From positions 1 to 39,174 of the IMG/VR virus record IMGVR_UViG_3300020147_000007: a DNA stretch of 39,174 nt, one strand, 5' to 3'. Shown piece after piece: positions 37,749 to 39,174 of the stretch. Numbering within the stretch: position 1 is the first letter of the stretch; each line of letters opens with the position of its first letter. This DNA is from a virus. The translations under genes were made by a program, and so were the position numbers. The notes under the pieces were generated by a model. It searched no databases, had not been told where the DNA came from, and saw only the letters and a program-made list of their open reading frames with translations.

Positions 37749-37931
37749 TTAGTGCTTATTGAGCGTGAAGAATGGGTCGTCTCCGTAAAGCTCATCAAGC
37801 TCAGGGTCTTCCGCGCCATTGCGCCACGCCTCTATGCGCTGAATCTCGGCGATCTCGCAGCCCTCGCACTTGATGGTGAAGTAATGCTCCTCCATCGCGG
37901 TCAGGAGTCGCCCGCAGTCTTTGCAGTTCAT
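37749..37931 (-). CDS. Small zinc-knuckle protein (60 aa)
   Basis: MNCKDCGRLLTAMEEHYFTIKCEGCEIAEIQRIEAW has two cysteine pairs (CKDC, CEGC) 17 residues apart that can form a zinc ribbon, then an acidic tail (GAEDPELDELYGDDPFFTLNKH). It may bind nucleic acid or a protein partner. It overlaps the upstream small membrane gene as ATGA. Confidence 0.65.
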   Translation of the reverse strand: MNCKDCGRLLTAMEEHYFTIKCEGCEIAEIQRIEAWRNGAEDPELDELYGDDPFFTLNKH

Positions 37932-38026
37932 CTCTCCCTCTCAATCAGTCGGAAGGCCATTGAGGCCACAGCCCACGCCACCAGCCCGCAGGCCACGGGT
38001 AATACGCACAGCAACAGCGTCCACAT
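37928..38026 (-). CDS. Small membrane protein (32 aa)
   Basis: ATG 38026 follows a GGGGGCGG ribosome site and the stop overlaps the next start as ATGA. The product, MWTLLLCVLPVACGLVAWAV followed by ASMAFRLIERER, is one membrane helix with a basic end. Function unknown; tiny membrane proteins of this type often modulate host envelope or superinfection. Confidence 0.5.
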   Translation of the reverse strand: MWTLLLCVLPVACGLVAWAVASMAFRLIERER

Positions 38027-38037
38027 ACCGCCCCCTG

Positions 38038-38250
38038 TTACCAGTACCTGCGTGTCTTCTCCCGCAGGTCGCAGTCCATCACACATCCCAGTATCCGGCC
38101 ATCGTCCAGCAGCTCGCGGCACTCGGCGTTGATCGCGTCGTGCGCCACCGTCCCGCGTGTCCAGTCGTCGGCCGTCGTCGCCTCCGTCAGCGCCTGCCGC
38201 TCCAGCGCGCGGAGGTGGATCAGGTGTTGCACGCGCTCGGTGAGGGTCAC
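38038..38250 (-). CDS. Small early protein, GTG start (70 aa)
   Basis: GTG 38250 overlaps the HTH gene stop as GTGA. The sequence MTLTERVQHLIHLRALERQA, then ATTADDWTRGTVAHDAINAECRELLDDGRILGCVMDCDL is helical with a Cys-rich end. It is directly coupled to the HTH gene and probably co-expressed. Function unknown. Confidence 0.6.
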   Translation of the reverse strand: MTLTERVQHLIHLRALERQALTEATTADDWTRGTVAHDAINAECRELLDDGRILGCVMDCDLREKTRRYW

Positions 38251-38417
38251 GTCACCTTCCCCTTGGCGAACGACTGGATGACCTGGGTCACGTAGGCGCG
38301 TGAGCACTGGACCTCATCAGCGATCTTCTGGTGGCTCATGCCCGGCTTTCGGCTCAGTCGCAGGATGCGCGACTTGCGCTCCTTAGACTGCTTCATGCGT
38401 TCCTGGTATGGCGTCAC
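38247..38417 (-). CDS. Small HTH regulator (56 aa), first leftward gene
   Basis: GTG 38417 is chosen because GAGGAGG lies seven bases upstream. The 56-residue product carries a helix-turn-helix at about 27-48 (MSHQKIADEVQCSRAYVTQV), preceded by a basic helix (QSKERKSRILRLSRK). The size and fold recall small phage repressors or Cro-like proteins. It borders the operator-like region at 38418-38572 and so probably controls both divergent early promoters, including its own. Confidence 0.7.
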   Translation of the reverse strand: MTPYQERMKQSKERKSRILRLSRKPGMSHQKIADEVQCSRAYVTQVIQSFAKGKVT

Positions 38418-38572
38418 TTCTCATCCTCCTCTGTGGGTACGGTCACCTTACACCATCAGAAGGTAACTTGCTTACCGTCTGTCGGAGAGCGTGACCCGAC
38501 GAACGGTAGGTTACTTACTTGCAAACTCCCACAGGAGGAGTAATCTAGGCTCCAACAGCAAAGGGGAGCGAC
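38418..38572. promoter_or_regulatory. Divergent control region with operator-like repeats
   Basis: The 155 bases between the leftward HTH gene and the rightward early genes hold AGGTAACTTGCTT (38461-38473) and AGGTTACTTACTT (38508-38520), 11 of 13 identical. The first lies in a perfect inverted repeat GGTAA-CTTGC-TTACC (38462-38476). A related element GGTCACCTTACACC lies at 38441-38454. For the rightward unit TTGCAA (38519-38524) and TAATCT (38541-38546), 16 bases apart, are a candidate promoter that overlaps the second site. This layout suits a two-way repressor switch; the regulator is probably the gene at 38247-38417. Confidence 0.55.
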
Positions 38573-38674
38573 ATGACCGACCGAGACACCGAATGGAAAT
38601 GGACGCTGGGCCTGATCGCCGGGTTCAGCGCCATCATGCTGCTGGCAATGGCGAAGCTGGCCGGAATGGTTTGA
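38573..38674 (+). CDS. Small membrane protein, first rightward gene (33 aa)
   Basis: ATG 38573 follows GGGGAG at good spacing. The product MTDRDTEWKWTLGLIAGFSA followed by IMLLAMAKLAGMV is one membrane helix after a short acidic/aromatic start. Function unknown. As the first gene after the control region it would be made earliest. Confidence 0.55.
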   Translation: MTDRDTEWKWTLGLIAGFSAIMLLAMAKLAGMV

Positions 38675-38706
38675 TTACAACGTTCAAGGGGATAGGAGGA
38701 GACGAC

Positions 38707-38970
38707 ATGAACACCAATACCAACCCGCTGGCGGTGATGGAGCGCGACGCCGTACAGGCCGTGCAATGGCGAGTTTCGCAGGGAGAGAACGTCCTCACTC
38801 TTGCAACCGAATCCGATGAAGCCCGCGCCGCCGTGGCCGAGCTGGTGGAGGCGGCGAACGAAGGGCTCGCGATGCTCGATACCTTCAACGTCGAATACGG
38901 CATGTTCCCGGAACAGATCGCGCATCTGTCTGCCCTCCGCGCCGCCCTCGCCGCTTTCGAGGTGAAGTGA
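38707..38970 (+). CDS. Early protein, unknown function (87 aa)
   Basis: Preceded by AGGAGGAG, a strong ribosome site. The protein MNTNTNPLAVMERDAVQAVQ, then ARAAVAELVEAANEGLAMLD is helical with acidic patches. It resembles generic phage early unknowns with 'AVAELVEAAN..LA'. The next gene starts one base after its stop. Confidence 0.65.
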   Translation: MNTNTNPLAVMERDAVQAVQWRVSQGENVLTLATESDEARAAVAELVEAANEGLAMLDTFNVEYGMFPEQIAHLSALRAALAAFEVK

Positions 38971-38971
38971 C

Positions 38972-39174
38972 ATGTCTATCGGACGCGCATTGTGTGAGCC
39001 GCCGGAAGGCGCCGACTACACCGACTTCATCACCGAGGCGGCCGACAAGCTGGCCGCTTCGCCCGCCTTCGTCCGTGAGTGTGAGGAGGAAGGCGGGCAG
39101 CCGCACATCGCGGCCCGGGAGGCGGTCGAGCATGTGTTCGACCTGCCGCATCTGAACAAGTGGCGGGTGCCGGC
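38972..39174 (+). CDS. 5' part of the small protein that crosses the join (78 aa in full)
   Basis: ATG 38972 begins MSIGRALCEPPEGADYTDFI, and the frame runs to the end of the window and continues at 1-161 after the circular closure, stopping at 159-161. The complete protein has 78 residues, is acidic and helical, and has no recognised domain. It is evidence that the contig ends meet. Confidence 0.75.
   Translation, partial: MSIGRALCEPPEGADYTDFITEAADKLAASPAFVRECEEEGGQPHIAAREAVEHVFDLPHLNKWRVP
39048..39174. repeat. Terminal direct repeat, right copy
   Basis: Identical to 1-127. Together the copies close the contig into a circle. The biological genome may be linear with circularly permuted ends, as headful packaging would give. 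Confidence 0.9.

Noticed and set aside
1-39174. CRISPR array, insertion sequence or integrase
   Set aside because: No regularly spaced repeats with spacers and no transposase or recombinase motifs were seen in any large frame.

Overview
The window is one complete, circularly closing phage genome. The first 127 bases (1-127) recur exactly as the last 127 (39048-39174), and one small gene reads through the join, so the unique length is 39,047 bp. The DNA is GC-rich, tightly packed, full of ATGA/GTGA stop-start overlaps, and carries a short-tailed virion gene set: T7-like portal, tail-tube proteins A and B, internal virion proteins (one with a lytic transglycosylase domain) and a beta-helix tailspike. 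These are joined to a packaging ATPase of the general headful type. I see no phage RNA polymerase, DNA polymerase, integrase or partition genes. It is a podovirus of a GC-rich proteobacterium that relies on host transcription and replication machinery; the host genus cannot be read from the sequence.

Layout. A divergent control region (38418-38572) with repeated operator-like sites separates two transcription units. Rightward (38573 through the join to 6258) lie about twenty small early genes, including an SSB-like protein with an acidic DDDIPF tail, a RecB/Cas4-type PD-(D/E)XK exonuclease, zinc-ribbon proteins and an HNH-type protein. Leftward (38417 down to 6255) come a small HTH regulator, DUF2493 and DUF3268 proteins, a YdaU/DUF1376 replication protein whose gene holds four 11-bp iterons (a lambda-O-like origin), NinB, a Ref-like nuclease broken by a one-base frameshift, and a VRR-NUC-like nuclease. 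Next is a 346-bp gene-free stretch (32067-32412), then the lysis genes (candidate endolysin, membrane proteins, embedded Rz/Rz1 spanins), terminase, portal, scaffold, capsid, tail, internal virion proteins and tailspike. The two units converge and overlap by four bases at 6255-6258.

The most unusual part is 32067-32412. On the minus strand it holds, in order, three hairpins, a canonical tRNA T-arm/3' acceptor half placed directly before a canonical 5' acceptor/D-arm half (a circularly permuted tRNA arrangement), a three-way-junction RNA with two C-rich seven-base loops resembling anti-Shine-Dalgarno sequence, a rho-independent terminator, and a candidate promoter for the lysis/late genes. Four freestanding homing endonucleases of different families sit at gene borders (18916, 22000, 26456, 34849), and the last seems to have landed at the start of another gene. 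Several real genes use GTG starts or are shorter than 60 codons and are easily missed.
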